This document shows positions 7,183-15,346 of a stretch of 32,552 nt of DNA, piece after piece; the first letter of the stretch is position 1, and each line of letters opens with the position of its first letter. The translations under genes were made by a program, and so were the position numbers. This stretch comes from Myxococcales bacterium (GTDB lineage Bacteria; Myxococcota_A; Polyangia; Haliangiales; Haliangiaceae), in NCBI GenBank assembly GCA_005779305.1, contig SXJR01000130.1, forward strand, positions 1-32,552. The letters run 5' to 3'. The notes beneath the pieces are model-generated. The model was not told where the DNA came from. It ran no database searches and saw only the letters and a list, made by a program, of their open reading frames with translations.

Positions 7183-10100
7183 TCACCGCGTTGGTGGGTC
7201 GGCCTCAAGCACCGAGGCGCCTGAAGTGTCGTGGAGGACGAGGAGAGCGAAGCGCTCGACGTTGTCGAGATCGGAGGTGGAGAGGGTTGCGTAGTCGAAG
7301 CGGCCGCGGAGGTCGGTGTAGCCGTCCTTGAAGAACTGGACGGCGCCGCCGCGCATGCGAGCGTAGGCCTTCACGTATGTGGACGGCAGAGAGGCACCGC
7401 TGGACGTCTGCCGTACCTGGAGCTGGCCGTAGGGGGCCATCACCGCCACTGCCAGGTCGTTGGCAAAATGCGTGACCGCCCCTCGAAGAGAACCGCTGAC
7501 CGCGTCGATCACCAGGTTGGACTTGGCCATCTCGTCCGGGAGCCTTACGACCGTGCGCCCGCCCCCATCCAGGACGACCTCGAGCGCTGCCCCGGGCGCG
7601 ATGAACGAGAAGCGATCGCTGGCCGCCCCCAGGAACGGCTGACGCGAGAACAGGAGTTCCACATCCATGCGATAGAAACGCACGGTCGCCCGTTCCAGGT
7701 GCACGTGGGTCAGCACAACCTGCCCCTGCTCGACGGCCACCGCCAGCGTCGGTTGCCTGGCCGCCAGCTGATCCATGGTCCGCTCGCGATGGTCGCGGGC
7801 GCCCACGTCGGCGCCGGCGCCGACCGCGCCCGCAGAACCCGCGACCTCGTCGAGCATGGCCACGAGTGCCCCGAACCGATGCCGCCACCGATCCACCGGA
7901 TGCCCGACATGCGGCACCGAAAGCGCACGCGCCGTCGCCAGGTCGCCCCGGGCGGCGGCCGCATACGCAGACAAGTACGCGAATTGCAGTGCGGCTACCC
8001 CCGGTTGTAGGGTGTCACCCGTCCGATCTTCGGACACTCCCGCGACCTTGCTCAGCGCCCGCGTCGCGTCGTCGGGCCGATCCATCGTGAACAGGTAGTG
8101 GGCCGCCGCCAGCCAATCGTCGGCGCCCAGCGCGCGGCTGGACGCCAGCCTCTCGAGGAATGACTTCCACTGCGCCGCGAGGCCGTCGTTGAGGACGGTG
8201 CGCCGCTCCCCCAGCCGATGCGCGCGCGCGTTCACCAGCGGCGCATACTCGAGATGCTGGTAGAGGCCGCGCGCCACCGGTTCGAGCGGCACCAGCCCGG
8301 CGTCGAGCTCGGGTCCGGCCTCGGCCAGGAACTCGTCTTGATGAGCCAACCACTCCGCGGCCCGCGCCCGATCGCCGTGCACCAGCGCGTACGCCCACAG
8401 GGTCTCATCGTGCACGTGACGCGCCGCCAGCGCCGCCAGGATGCGGTCGAACGCGGGCCGCTCACGCATCCGCCACGCCACCCGCGACAGATCGATGCGC
8501 CCCAGGTTGTGGGTGCCGATGAACGCCACCACCTCGTCCAGTGTGCCGCGCTGCGAGACATGTGACCACGACGCCGTGTCGACGGCCGTCGGCGCCCGCA
8601 CCACCGCGAGCTCACGCCCCGCCGCCGCGGCCACAAGCTCGTCGACCCGCGTGATCTGCGCGCCGTAGTGCGCGAACGTCCCCGCCGCCGGGAAGTAGAA
8701 TGCGTACTCGATCGACGTCGTCGCGTATGGCGCCAGCTGCACGCGATGTGTCCGCGTCGCCAGCCCGCCGTTGACCGGCAGCGCGCCTGCCGGGATCTGG
8801 AGCAACACCGCCAGGCGCTGCATGCGGCTGGTCGGGTTGGTGACGACCACCTGGCACTGGTAGATGACCGCCACCAGCATCTCGCCGGTGACGTACTTCT
8901 CGCGCTGCTCGGCGCCGTCCCACTCCCAGCGGTCGTCGGCGCGGAAGTAGCTCTGACCGATCAGCACCTGGCCGAGCGGCGGACCCGCAATCTCGTCGAG
9001 CGCCGCCACCGCGGCCAGCGCGTGCGACCCTGCCGTCACGCTGGCGCCGGCGCCACGCGCGACGATGGCGTGCGCCGCCGCCGCGAACGGCAGATCGATC
9101 ACCGCCAGCGCGCCCACGCAGGCCGCGAAGCCCTCGCCGATCCCGGCCACGTGCGGGGACAGGAACGGTCCGTCGCCATGACCAGCCAGGTCGCGCCACA
9201 ACCGCGCCACCGGCACGAGGTCCGCGCCGGCGTCATCGACGCGGGTGTGCCACCAGTTGTGCTCGGCCCACTCCTGGGTCTTGTCAGCCCCGCGGTAGAG
9301 CGGCGCCGCGCTCTCGCGCGTGGCCAGATCGGCCCGCAGACGGTCGGCGGCGAAGTCGTCGCCACCAACACCGAACCCGCCGGCCCCGGCGCCCCCCATC
9401 GGGCTCGACATCGACGGCGGCGGCGCCTGCGGCTTCATCGCGCGCTTGGCCTTCTTGGGCGCCTCGTCCTTCTTGGTCGCCTCGTCGCCTTCCTGGAGAT
9501 CGTCGTCGAGATACGCATCCGCAGACTCGCCGGCCGACATCGACAGGGACTCCGACGGCGACTCGGCCACGATCGTCGTCATGTCGGTGCCGTCGCCGGA
9601 CAGCTTGCCGCCAGCCAGGAACGCGTCGACCAGACGATCGTCGCCCTCGGGATCGGGCGCGATCAGATCGACGGCATCGGCCAGCGAGCGTGCGATCGCC
9701 GACCGCGCCTCGGGCATCCGCCGGGCCAGGAGCGCACGCTCGAGCGCGTTGAGTCGCGCGAAGCGCCACGACGCCAGGTACGCCGAGAGGTCATCGCCCA
9801 GGAGCCAGTGATCGACGAACGTCTTGTGTAGCTTGCTGGCCAGGTACGGCCGCAGCGCCTCGTCGAACAGGGGTCGGTCCTTGAAGAACACGAACAGCGC
9901 CAGCTCGTGGCAGGCGTGCTTCGAGTAGACGGTCAGCTTCTCGGCCCGCGACATCGTCGCCCACCGCGGCAGGAAGCTCCACGTCGCGAGATCGCTGTCG
10001 CCCGAGATCGCACACAGCGCGCGATAGAGCTTGTCGACGGTATCGACCAGCTCGACCCGAGTGGTGGCGCGATCGACGACCGCGAGCGTCGCGCCCGCGG

Positions 10101-13100
10101 CCAGGCCTTGCAGGCGCCGATCTTCGCGCAAATGACGCTCGGCCGGCAGCGCGGCGGCGAGGCGAAGATCGCGCACGGTCAGCTCACGCGGCGAGAGCGG
10201 CACCAGCCGCACCGACGCGCTCGACGGATCGACGCAGACCACGCGCACCAGCGTGGCCTCGCCCAGCGCCTGGCGCGGCACCCGCACGCGCCCGGCGGCG
10301 TCGGGCCGCAGGTTGGCCAGCAGCACCGGCGCAACCTCCAGAAAATCGAACGTCGCGAACGCGGGATCCATCGGCTCCGCAGCCTGCCGCTCGAAGGACG
10401 CCGCTCGTGCCGCCGGCGCCGGTGCCGGCGCACCGCGCGGCGGCGAGCCCGCCCAGGCGCCCTCGGCGCGCGCGGTCTGCACCGACGTCGACGTGGTGCG
10501 TAGCGCCCACGGGTTGAGCAGCACGCTCGGCTTGTCGAGCAAGAGCCCAGGCCGGCGCGGTGCGTGCTGGCGATCGAGCACGTAGCGGTACTCGTCCCCG
10601 ATGTCGCGCCCCGACACGTAGTGAGTCTCGGCCGGGGACTGGCGGCGCACCTGTGATCCGCGCAAGCGCCCTGCCAGGTCCGCCGACCACGCCGGAGCCG
10701 GCCACAGCGACGCGGCCAGCACGTGCACGCGCGTGTTCGCCGTCGCCCCGAGCACGGTGATATCGAGCGACTCCGGTCCGGCGACCACGGCCGCCAGCGC
10801 CGGCGCCGGCGGCCGCAACTCCACCAGCGCGCGCGGCAACGTCGCCCACCCCGCCGCCATCGGCGTCGCCGCCGGGACGACGACCACGCTCACCGGCTGC
10901 TGCCCGCGCACCACGACCGCGTGCTCGCCCGGCGGCAACCCGCCGATGCGCAGCACGCCGGCTGCGCCATCGAGCCGCGCCCGTGCCGCGTGATCGTGCG
11001 CTGGCACGCCTCCCCGCGACTCGACGACCCGCCAGTCGGGACCGTCGCCACCGCGATCGTCGACGGCCACCGGCACCACGATCTCGTCGCCTTCGCGGGT
11101 CAGCACCACGGGCGAGAACGCCGGCACGGCCGGCGCGAGATCGAAGTCGACGGCGAGTCCGGTGGTCGTGGTCGCGCTCAGGCCGAGCACGCCCGGGAGC
11201 GCTCCCAGCGCGATGCGACCCCGCTCGTCGGTGGCCAGCGTCACCTCCCACAGGTACGTGACCGCGCGCAAGCGAAGGCGCAGCGACACCGCGCGGCCGG
11301 CGCGCGGCTCGCCGCTCTTGCCGAGGATCGCGAGGGCAAAGCCGTCGGCGTCGCGGGACAGGTACAGCGCCTCGGTGGCGAGCGCTGCGTGCATCGTGCC
11401 GATCGACATCGCGACCTCGTCGCGCAGCTCCTGCGTGTCCTGGCGCGAGACCACGCGCACGCGCCCGGTCACGACCACCTGCAAGGACGCGGCGTTTTCG
11501 GGTACGGCGATCGACACCTCGCTCTCGGCGCCGTCGACGAGCGCGAGGGGTTGCCGGCGCGTCGCCGGTACGCCGGCGCGATCGGTGACGGTGATCTCGA
11601 CGTGCGGCTCCTCGAGGAGCGTCACGGTCGTCGGAGCGCCGCCCACGGTGAGATCGGCGCGGACCAACGCGACGACGTCGCGGCCGGGCACCAGCGCCTG
11701 GCGATCGAGCAGCACCGCGGTGTCGAGGTCGTACGACTCCTCGGGCAGATGGACGGTGGTCACCACCGCCAGGTCGCCGTCGACGATGAGGGCCGGCGTG
11801 GCGCCGCTGCGGGTCGAAAACGGCAGCGTGATCACGCCGTCCTCGGCGCGCGGTCGGTACTCGCGCCCGCCCATCCACACGCTGGCCCCGGGTGCGTGCC
11901 GGCCGGCCTCGTCGAGGATGGTGAGCGCGAGCCCCGCCGGGCTCGGCCGCGGCGTGTAGCGCAGGTCGCCCTTGCGCACCAGCGCGCGGCTGGCCTTGCC
12001 GCCGGCGATCACCTCCACCATGTACGTCCCCGCTCGATCGCACGCGTCGAGCTCGAGGCGCGTCCGCACCCGGTGCAACGCCGGCGCGGTCCACGGCCGC
12101 CGCTCCTCCCATCCAGCCGCGAGGCCGTCGAGATCGAGGGTGGTGTCGACGTCGAGGCTGCGAGCGTGGAAGTGCGCCGCGACGTTGACGCGGAATACGC
12201 GCACGCGCAGGGAGCCGGCGTTCTTGATGTCGAGCTCCAGCGCGACCCGCTGGTCGCGGGCGAACAGGCGCGGGTTGGTGGGCGCGAACTCGAGATCGAC
12301 GCGATCGCGCAGCGCACCGACCGCGGCCGGCCCGAGGACGCCGCTCCAACGGTCGACGTCGGCGTCGCCGGCGAGCAGGCGGGTCTCGGCGCGTAGCTGC
12401 TCGAGCCACGACGCCTCGACGTGATCGGCGAAGGCGGCGCCGTCCTCGCCGCGCAGGAAGTGGGCGAGGTACGTGCGCACCAGCGCCTCGTCGCTGGCGA
12501 CCGCGGTCAGCCCGGTCACCCGCGAGAAGTCGTGATCGAGCGCGGCGATGATCCCGTGCTCCAGCTTCTCCAGCCACGTCACCCGCACGTAGGTGCCGCG
12601 GCGAGGCAGCGCCAGGTAGGCGATCAGGCGTGCCCGATCGAAGGTGCCGGCGCGCAGATCGCACGCCAGCCGATGGTGGAGCACATGGGCCTTGAGTGAG
12701 TTGAACGACGGCGGCAGCGACGCGACGGCGGTCCAGAGCTCGTCGAGATAGGCGACGCGCGCGGCGAGATCGAGGTCCCAGTCGACGTGGATGGGCGGGC
12801 GCAGGCGAGTCAGCCTCGCCTCCACCCACGCCCCGTGCTGGCGCAGCGCCGGGCGCAGGCGGGCTAGCTCGTCGAGTTCGGCCGCGGTGAGCCGGGCGTG
12901 GATGGCGACGGTGCCGAAGCCCTTCGAGCTCTTCTCCCCGAGGTCAGCGGCGATCAACGCGACCAGGCCGGCGAGGCCGGTGCGGTCGAGCCTCTCGAGG
13001 AGCAGGCGAGTGTGGTGGGGGTCGAGCGGGCGACCGACCAGCCGCACCAGACCGGCCGGGGTCAGCTCGTCGAGGCCGCGGCCACGCGAGAGCGCCAGAT

Positions 13101-13467
13101 CGAGTAGCTTGCTCTCGTCGAGGACGGCGTTGTCGAAGCGGGACGAGTGGCGCGCCGCGGCGGCCTCGATCTCGGGCTCGTGGTGCAGCGTGGCTCCGGT
13201 CTCGTCGCGCAGCGTGTCGGCGACCGCGACGAGATCGCCGCCGGCGCGCAGGAGCAACTGTCGGCGCTCGAGCCGCGCGCGCAGCGCGGTATCGCCATGG
13301 CGCGAGCGCCAGCGCGCCAGCACCGCGTCGACCTCGGAGAGCGCGCCGACGTGCTGCAGGTGCACCGCACGCCAGTAGTCGTGTTCCTCGGTGCCGGCGA
13401 CCAGGCCGGCGAGCGCAGCCGCGCGATCGTCGCCGAGCGCCAGCCCCTCGAGCTGCTCGATGTCCAT
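7183..13467 (-). CDS. Giant protein of unknown function (2,094 aa), MG-like beta domains
   Basis: I do not recognise a characterised homologue. The chosen start is ATG 13467 (MDIEQLEGLAL). The frame is open for another 1 kb upstream, but that part is Arg/His-rich and lies opposite the extensin-like gene, so it is spurious. There is no signal peptide or membrane segment. Residues 1-450 look mainly helical. About 450-950 contains repeated beta-rich stretches such as QRVALELDIKNAGSLRVRVFRV that recall the macroglobulin (MG) domains of alpha-2-macroglobulins. A Lys/Pro/Gly-rich linker (about 1315-1370) precedes a block with TQEWAEHNWWH. The C-terminus (about 1680-2094) has helical TPR-like repeats and ends in a beta module with GRFDYATLSTSDLDNVERFALLVL. 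I think similar uncharacterised giants occur in Planctomycetes and Myxococcota. Residues 1809-1820 are encoded by a REP repeat. No thioester motif (CGEQ) is visible. It is divergent from the LAS peptidase gene with an 81-bp gap. Confidence 0.8.
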   Translation of the reverse strand: MDIEQLEGLALGDDRAAALAGLVAGTEEHDYWRAVHLQHVGALSEVDAVLARWRSRHGDTALRARLERRQLLLRAGGDLVAVADTLRDETGATLHHEPEIEAAAARHSSRFDNAVLDESKLLDLALSRGRGLDELTPAGLVRLVGRPLDPHHTRLLLERLDRTGLAGLVALIAADLGEKSSKGFGTVAIHARLTAAELDELARLRPALRQHGAWVEARLTRLRPPIHVDWDLDLAARVAYLDELWTAVASLPPSFNSLKAHVLHHRLACDLRAGTFDRARLIAYLALPRRGTYVRVTWLEKLEHGIIAALDHDFSRVTGLTAVASDEALVRTYLAHFLRGEDGAAFADHVEASWLEQLRAETRLLAGDADVDRWSGVLGPAAVGALRDRVDLEFAPTNPRLFARDQRVALELDIKNAGSLRVRVFRVNVAAHFHARSLDVDTTLDLDGLAAGWEERRPWTAPALHRVRTRLELDACDRAGTYMVEVIAGGKASRALVRKGDLRYTPRPSPAGLALTILDEAGRHAPGASVWMGGREYRPRAEDGVITLPFSTRSGATPALIVDGDLAVVTTVHLPEESYDLDTAVLLDRQALVPGRDVVALVRADLTVGGAPTTVTLLEEPHVEITVTDRAGVPATRRQPLALVDGAESEVSIAVPENAASLQVVVTGRVRVVSRQDTQELRDEVAMSIGTMHAALATEALYLSRDADGFALAILGKSGEPRAGRAVSLRLRLRAVTYLWEVTLATDERGRIALGALPGVLGLSATTTTGLAVDFDLAPAVPAFSPVVLTREGDEIVVPVAVDDRGGDGPDWRVVESRGGVPAHDHAARARLDGAAGVLRIGGLPPGEHAVVVRGQQPVSVVVVPAATPMAAGWATLPRALVELRPPAPALAAVVAGPESLDITVLGATANTRVHVLAASLWPAPAWSADLAGRLRGSQVRRQSPAETHYVSGRDIGDEYRYVLDRQHAPRRPGLLLDKPSVLLNPWALRTTSTSVQTARAEGAWAGSPPRGAPAPAPAARAASFERQAAEPMDPAFATFDFLEVAPVLLANLRPDAAGRVRVPRQALGEATLVRVVCVDPSSASVRLVPLSPRELTVRDLRLAAALPAERHLREDRRLQGLAAGATLAVVDRATTRVELVDTVDKLYRALCAISGDSDLATWSFLPRWATMSRAEKLTVYSKHACHELALFVFFKDRPLFDEALRPYLASKLHKTFVDHWLLGDDLSAYLASWRFARLNALERALLARRMPEARSAIARSLADAVDLIAPDPEGDDRLVDAFLAGGKLSGDGTDMTTIVAESPSESLSMSAGESADAYLDDDLQEGDEATKKDEAPKKAKRAMKPQAPPPSMSSPMGGAGAGGFGVGGDDFAADRLRADLATRESAAPLYRGADKTQEWAEHNWWHTRVDDAGADLVPVARLWRDLAGHGDGPFLSPHVAGIGEGFAACVGALAVIDLPFAAAAHAIVARGAGASVTAGSHALAAVAALDEIAGPPLGQVLIGQSYFRADDRWEWDGAEQREKYVTGEMLVAVIYQCQVVVTNPTSRMQRLAVLLQIPAGALPVNGGLATRTHRVQLAPYATTSIEYAFYFPAAGTFAHYGAQITRVDELVAAAAGRELAVVRAPTAVDTASWSHVSQRGTLDEVVAFIGTHNLGRIDLSRVAWRMRERPAFDRILAALAARHVHDETLWAYALVHGDRARAAEWLAHQDEFLAEAGPELDAGLVPLEPVARGLYQHLEYAPLVNARAHRLGERRTVLNDGLAAQWKSFLERLASSRALGADDWLAAAHYLFTMDRPDDATRALSKVAGVSEDRTGDTLQPGVAALQFAYLSAYAAAARGDLATARALSVPHVGHPVDRWRHRFGALVAMLDEVAGSAGAVGAGADVGARDHRERTMDQLAARQPTLAVAVEQGQVVLTHVHLERATVRFYRMDVELLFSRQPFLGAASDRFSFIAPGAALEVVLDGGGRTVVRLPDEMAKSNLVIDAVSGSLRGAVTHFANDLAVAVMAPYGQLQVRQTSSGASLPSTYVKAYARMRGGAVQFFKDGYTDLRGRFDYATLSTSDLDNVERFALLVLHDTSGASVLEADPPTR
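8008..8039 (-). repeat. REP copy inside the giant reading frame
   Basis: A complete copy (minus strand: GTGTCCG-AAGAT-CGGAC followed by GGGTGACACC; core at 8011-8027) lies inside the coding sequence. It is in frame and reads SEDRTGDTLQP, the same peptide frame (DRTGDTL) that arrays 1 and 2 would give if translated. The outer GTGTC/GACAC pairing and the inner GTCCG/CGGAC stem are intact. It lies between two predicted helices near the C-terminal helical repeats, where an insertion could be tolerated. Confidence 0.9.
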
Positions 13468-13548
13468 GGTGGCAGCGTAATCCAAGGCATCTCGGCGAGT
13501 TGCGGGAGTGGCGTCGCAACGCCGGGTCGCGGTAGTAAGGTCACCCTG

Positions 13549-14277
13549 GTGTTGACCTCGACATCGCGCGTGGCGCTGATCACGGCGGTCGCGACGCTGG
13601 CGGCGGCGCTGGTCGCGACGACAGCCGAGGCGCGCACGCGGCGCAAGAAGAAGCAGCGCGCGCCGGTCACGCAGCCGCGGCGCAACAACATGCCGGTGGG
13701 TTGGACCTGGCCGCCGTCGAAGGCGATGGTGGCGGTGGGCAAGGCCTGCACCGGCGAGCTCGATGCGCTGGGCATCGCGTGGAAGGCGGCGCCGCGAGAG
13801 CGCAAGGTCGCCACGCCGATCACGTTGCCGGTGATGGAGCTGGGCGGGGTCAAGCTGGTCTCGGTCTACCGGCGCGGTCCGCACGTGATGGACTGCCACC
13901 TCGTCCTCGTGCTGGCGCGCCACCTTCCCGCGCTGCACGCGATCGGGGTGCGCGAGCTGAACTTCTCGCGCATCCACGCGTACACCAACGTGCGCGTCAA
14001 CGGCGGCGAGAAGAGGGCGCTGTCGCGGCACGCGCTGGGGCTGGCCATCGACATCCGCAGCTTCGTCGACCAGGACGGGCGCAAGGCCATCGTGCTCGAC
14101 GACTATCCGCTCGGCGACAAGCTCCTCCTCGACGCTGAGCAGACGCTGACCGACGGCGGCGGCTTCCGGACCATCCTTACGCCGCGCAACGACCCCAAGA
14201 GCCACGACGATCACTTCCACCTCGAGGTGCGGGTCGACTACAGCAAAGCGCCGGCGCCCAGGAAGCCGGCCACGTGA
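13549..14277 (+). CDS. Exported LAS-type (extensin-like C-terminal) metallopeptidase
   Basis: This 242-residue protein has an N-terminal signal peptide ending near TTAEA|R (residue 28) and a basic stretch, then an extensin-like C-terminal domain (DUF882/VanY-like LAS fold). The zinc-site pattern is complete: His161-x6-Asp168 in HALGLAID and the His222-x-His224 pair in SHDDHFH. Two Cys (67 and 116) could form a disulfide. LAS enzymes cut peptidoglycan stem peptides, so a periplasmic cell-wall DD- or LD-peptidase is the likely role. I chose GTG 13549 (alternative TTG 13552) because it gives a standard signal peptide; the longer open frame upstream overlaps the giant gene and is not coding. Its stop overlaps the start of the M28 gene by four bases (GTGA), so the two are probably co-translated. 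Confidence 0.87.
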   Translation: MLTSTSRVALITAVATLAAALVATTAEARTRRKKKQRAPVTQPRRNNMPVGWTWPPSKAMVAVGKACTGELDALGIAWKAAPRERKVATPITLPVMELGGVKLVSVYRRGPHVMDCHLVLVLARHLPALHAIGVRELNFSRIHAYTNVRVNGGEKRALSRHALGLAIDIRSFVDQDGRKAIVLDDYPLGDKLLLDAEQTLTDGGGFRTILTPRNDPKSHDDHFHLEVRVDYSKAPAPRKPAT

Positions 14278-15218
14278 GGCGGATGGCGCAGATCGTGGCG
14301 GCGGTGGCGAGCGCTGCGCTGGCTGCGTGCGCGGGCGACGACGGCGCGGGTGACGGAGACGGTGGCGGCGACGACGGCGACGGTGGGATCGACGCCATCG
14401 ACGCCACCATGCTCGACGGCGACGGCGGCGGGGGCACGTGCGTGGCGCCGGTGGCCGAGCCGGCGTGGATGGCGGCGTATCTGTCCACAACGGTGGAGCA
14501 ACTGGCGGCGTCGCCGCGGGCCACGGTGGCGCAGCGCAACGCGGCGCGCGGATATCTGATGTCGCAACTGACGTCGCTCGGGTTCGCGTCGCGGATCGAG
14601 ACCTACGGCACAGGCGGCAACGTGGTCGCCGAGTTGCCGGCGACGATGGCGACCGCAGCCTGGCTCGTCCTCGGCGCGCACTTCGACACCGTGAGCGGCA
14701 GCCCAGGGGCCAACGACAACGCGACCGGTGTGGCCATGGTGCTGGCGGCTGCGCGCGGGCTGGCCGGCGTGTCGTGCCGGGACACGAACGTTGCCTTCGT
14801 GTTCTTCGATCAGGAGGAGATCGGGCTGGTCGGCTCGGCGGCGTACGCGGCGGCGGCGCGGGCGGCGGGCACCAACATCATCGCGGCCCACACCATCGAC
14901 CAGGCGGGCTGGGACATGGACGACGACCTGCGCTTCGAGATCGAGCGGCCGTCGGCGGGCTTGTTCGCGCAGTACCAGGCAGCAGCGACCGCGGTGGGCG
15001 CGCAAGTGGTCCAGACCCAGATCAGCACCACCGATCACCAGTCCTTCCGTTCGGAGGGATTTCCAGCCGTCGGCCTGACCGAGGAATACGTCTCCGGCGA
15101 CACCACGCCCCACTACCACCAACCCGGCGACGTCGCGTCCACCGTGGACGCCCCCTACCACCGCGTCGCCGCGCGCTTGATCACGTACTTGCTCGCGCGG
15201 GAGCTCGGCGCCCCGTAA
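14274..15218 (+). CDS. M28 family zinc aminopeptidase, lipoprotein
   Basis: This 314-residue secreted lipoprotein has lipobox L-A-A-C at Cys19, then a 35-residue Asp/Gly-rich linker typical of myxobacterial surface lipoproteins, then an M28 catalytic domain. All five metal ligands are visible: His136 and Asp138 (GAHFDT), Asp148 (GANDNATG), Glu181/Glu182 (FDQEEIG; general base and ligand), Asp209 (HTIDQAGWD) and His282 in TPHYHQPGD. It should be an exopeptidase removing N-terminal residues in the periplasm or at the surface. The GTG start overlaps the preceding stop (GTGA). The upstream wall hydrolase and this peptidase may act together on cell-wall or prey peptides; that link is inference from the operon only. 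A REP palindrome starts at its stop codon. Confidence 0.92.
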   Translation: MRRMAQIVAAVASAALAACAGDDGAGDGDGGGDDGDGGIDAIDATMLDGDGGGGTCVAPVAEPAWMAAYLSTTVEQLAASPRATVAQRNAARGYLMSQLTSLGFASRIETYGTGGNVVAELPATMATAAWLVLGAHFDTVSGSPGANDNATGVAMVLAAARGLAGVSCRDTNVAFVFFDQEEIGLVGSAAYAAAARAAGTNIIAAHTIDQAGWDMDDDLRFEIERPSAGLFAQYQAAATAVGAQVVQTQISTTDHQSFRSEGFPAVGLTEEYVSGDTTPHYHQPGDVASTVDAPYHRVAARLITYLLARELGAP

Positions 15219-15284
15219 GAAGGGGTGTCACCCGTCCGATCTCCGGCCACGCGTGGCCGGAGATCGGACGGGTGACACCCTTTC
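15219..15284. repeat. Head-to-head REP pair: 58-bp perfect palindrome
   Basis: Bases 15223-15280 form a perfect palindrome with 29-bp arms and no loop, centred on ACG|CGT between 15251 and 15252. It extends to 15219-15284 with one mismatch. Each arm contains the family core ATCGGACGGGTGACACC (one on each strand), joined through CCGGCCACG. The arrangement is that of a bacterial interspersed mosaic element. It sits directly after the M28 stop codon and about 65 bp before the methyltransferase start. In RNA it would make a very stable hairpin followed by TTTCC, so it may also stop or stabilise the upstream transcript. Confidence 0.95.
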
Positions 15285-15346
15285 CGGACACCGCTTGCGA
15301 AGGGATACTGAACGGATTGTCAGAGGTGGCTGGCAAGGTCGCTGAC

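Noticed and set aside
10184-12829. 881-residue minus-strand frame
   Set aside because: It is an Arg/Ala-rich out-of-frame shadow of the giant gene.
13147-13548. N-terminal extension of the LAS peptidase
   Set aside because: It lies opposite the beginning of the giant gene, and a signal peptide begins precisely at GTG 13549.
13468-14490. N-terminal extension of the giant minus-strand protein
   Set aside because: The extra 341 residues are Arg/His/Pro-rich, lie opposite the well-supported LAS peptidase gene and lack normal codon bias.
14438-15346. N-terminal extension of the methyltransferase
   Set aside because: It is an Arg-rich shadow of the M28 gene and runs through the REP palindrome; the methylase fold begins after 15347.
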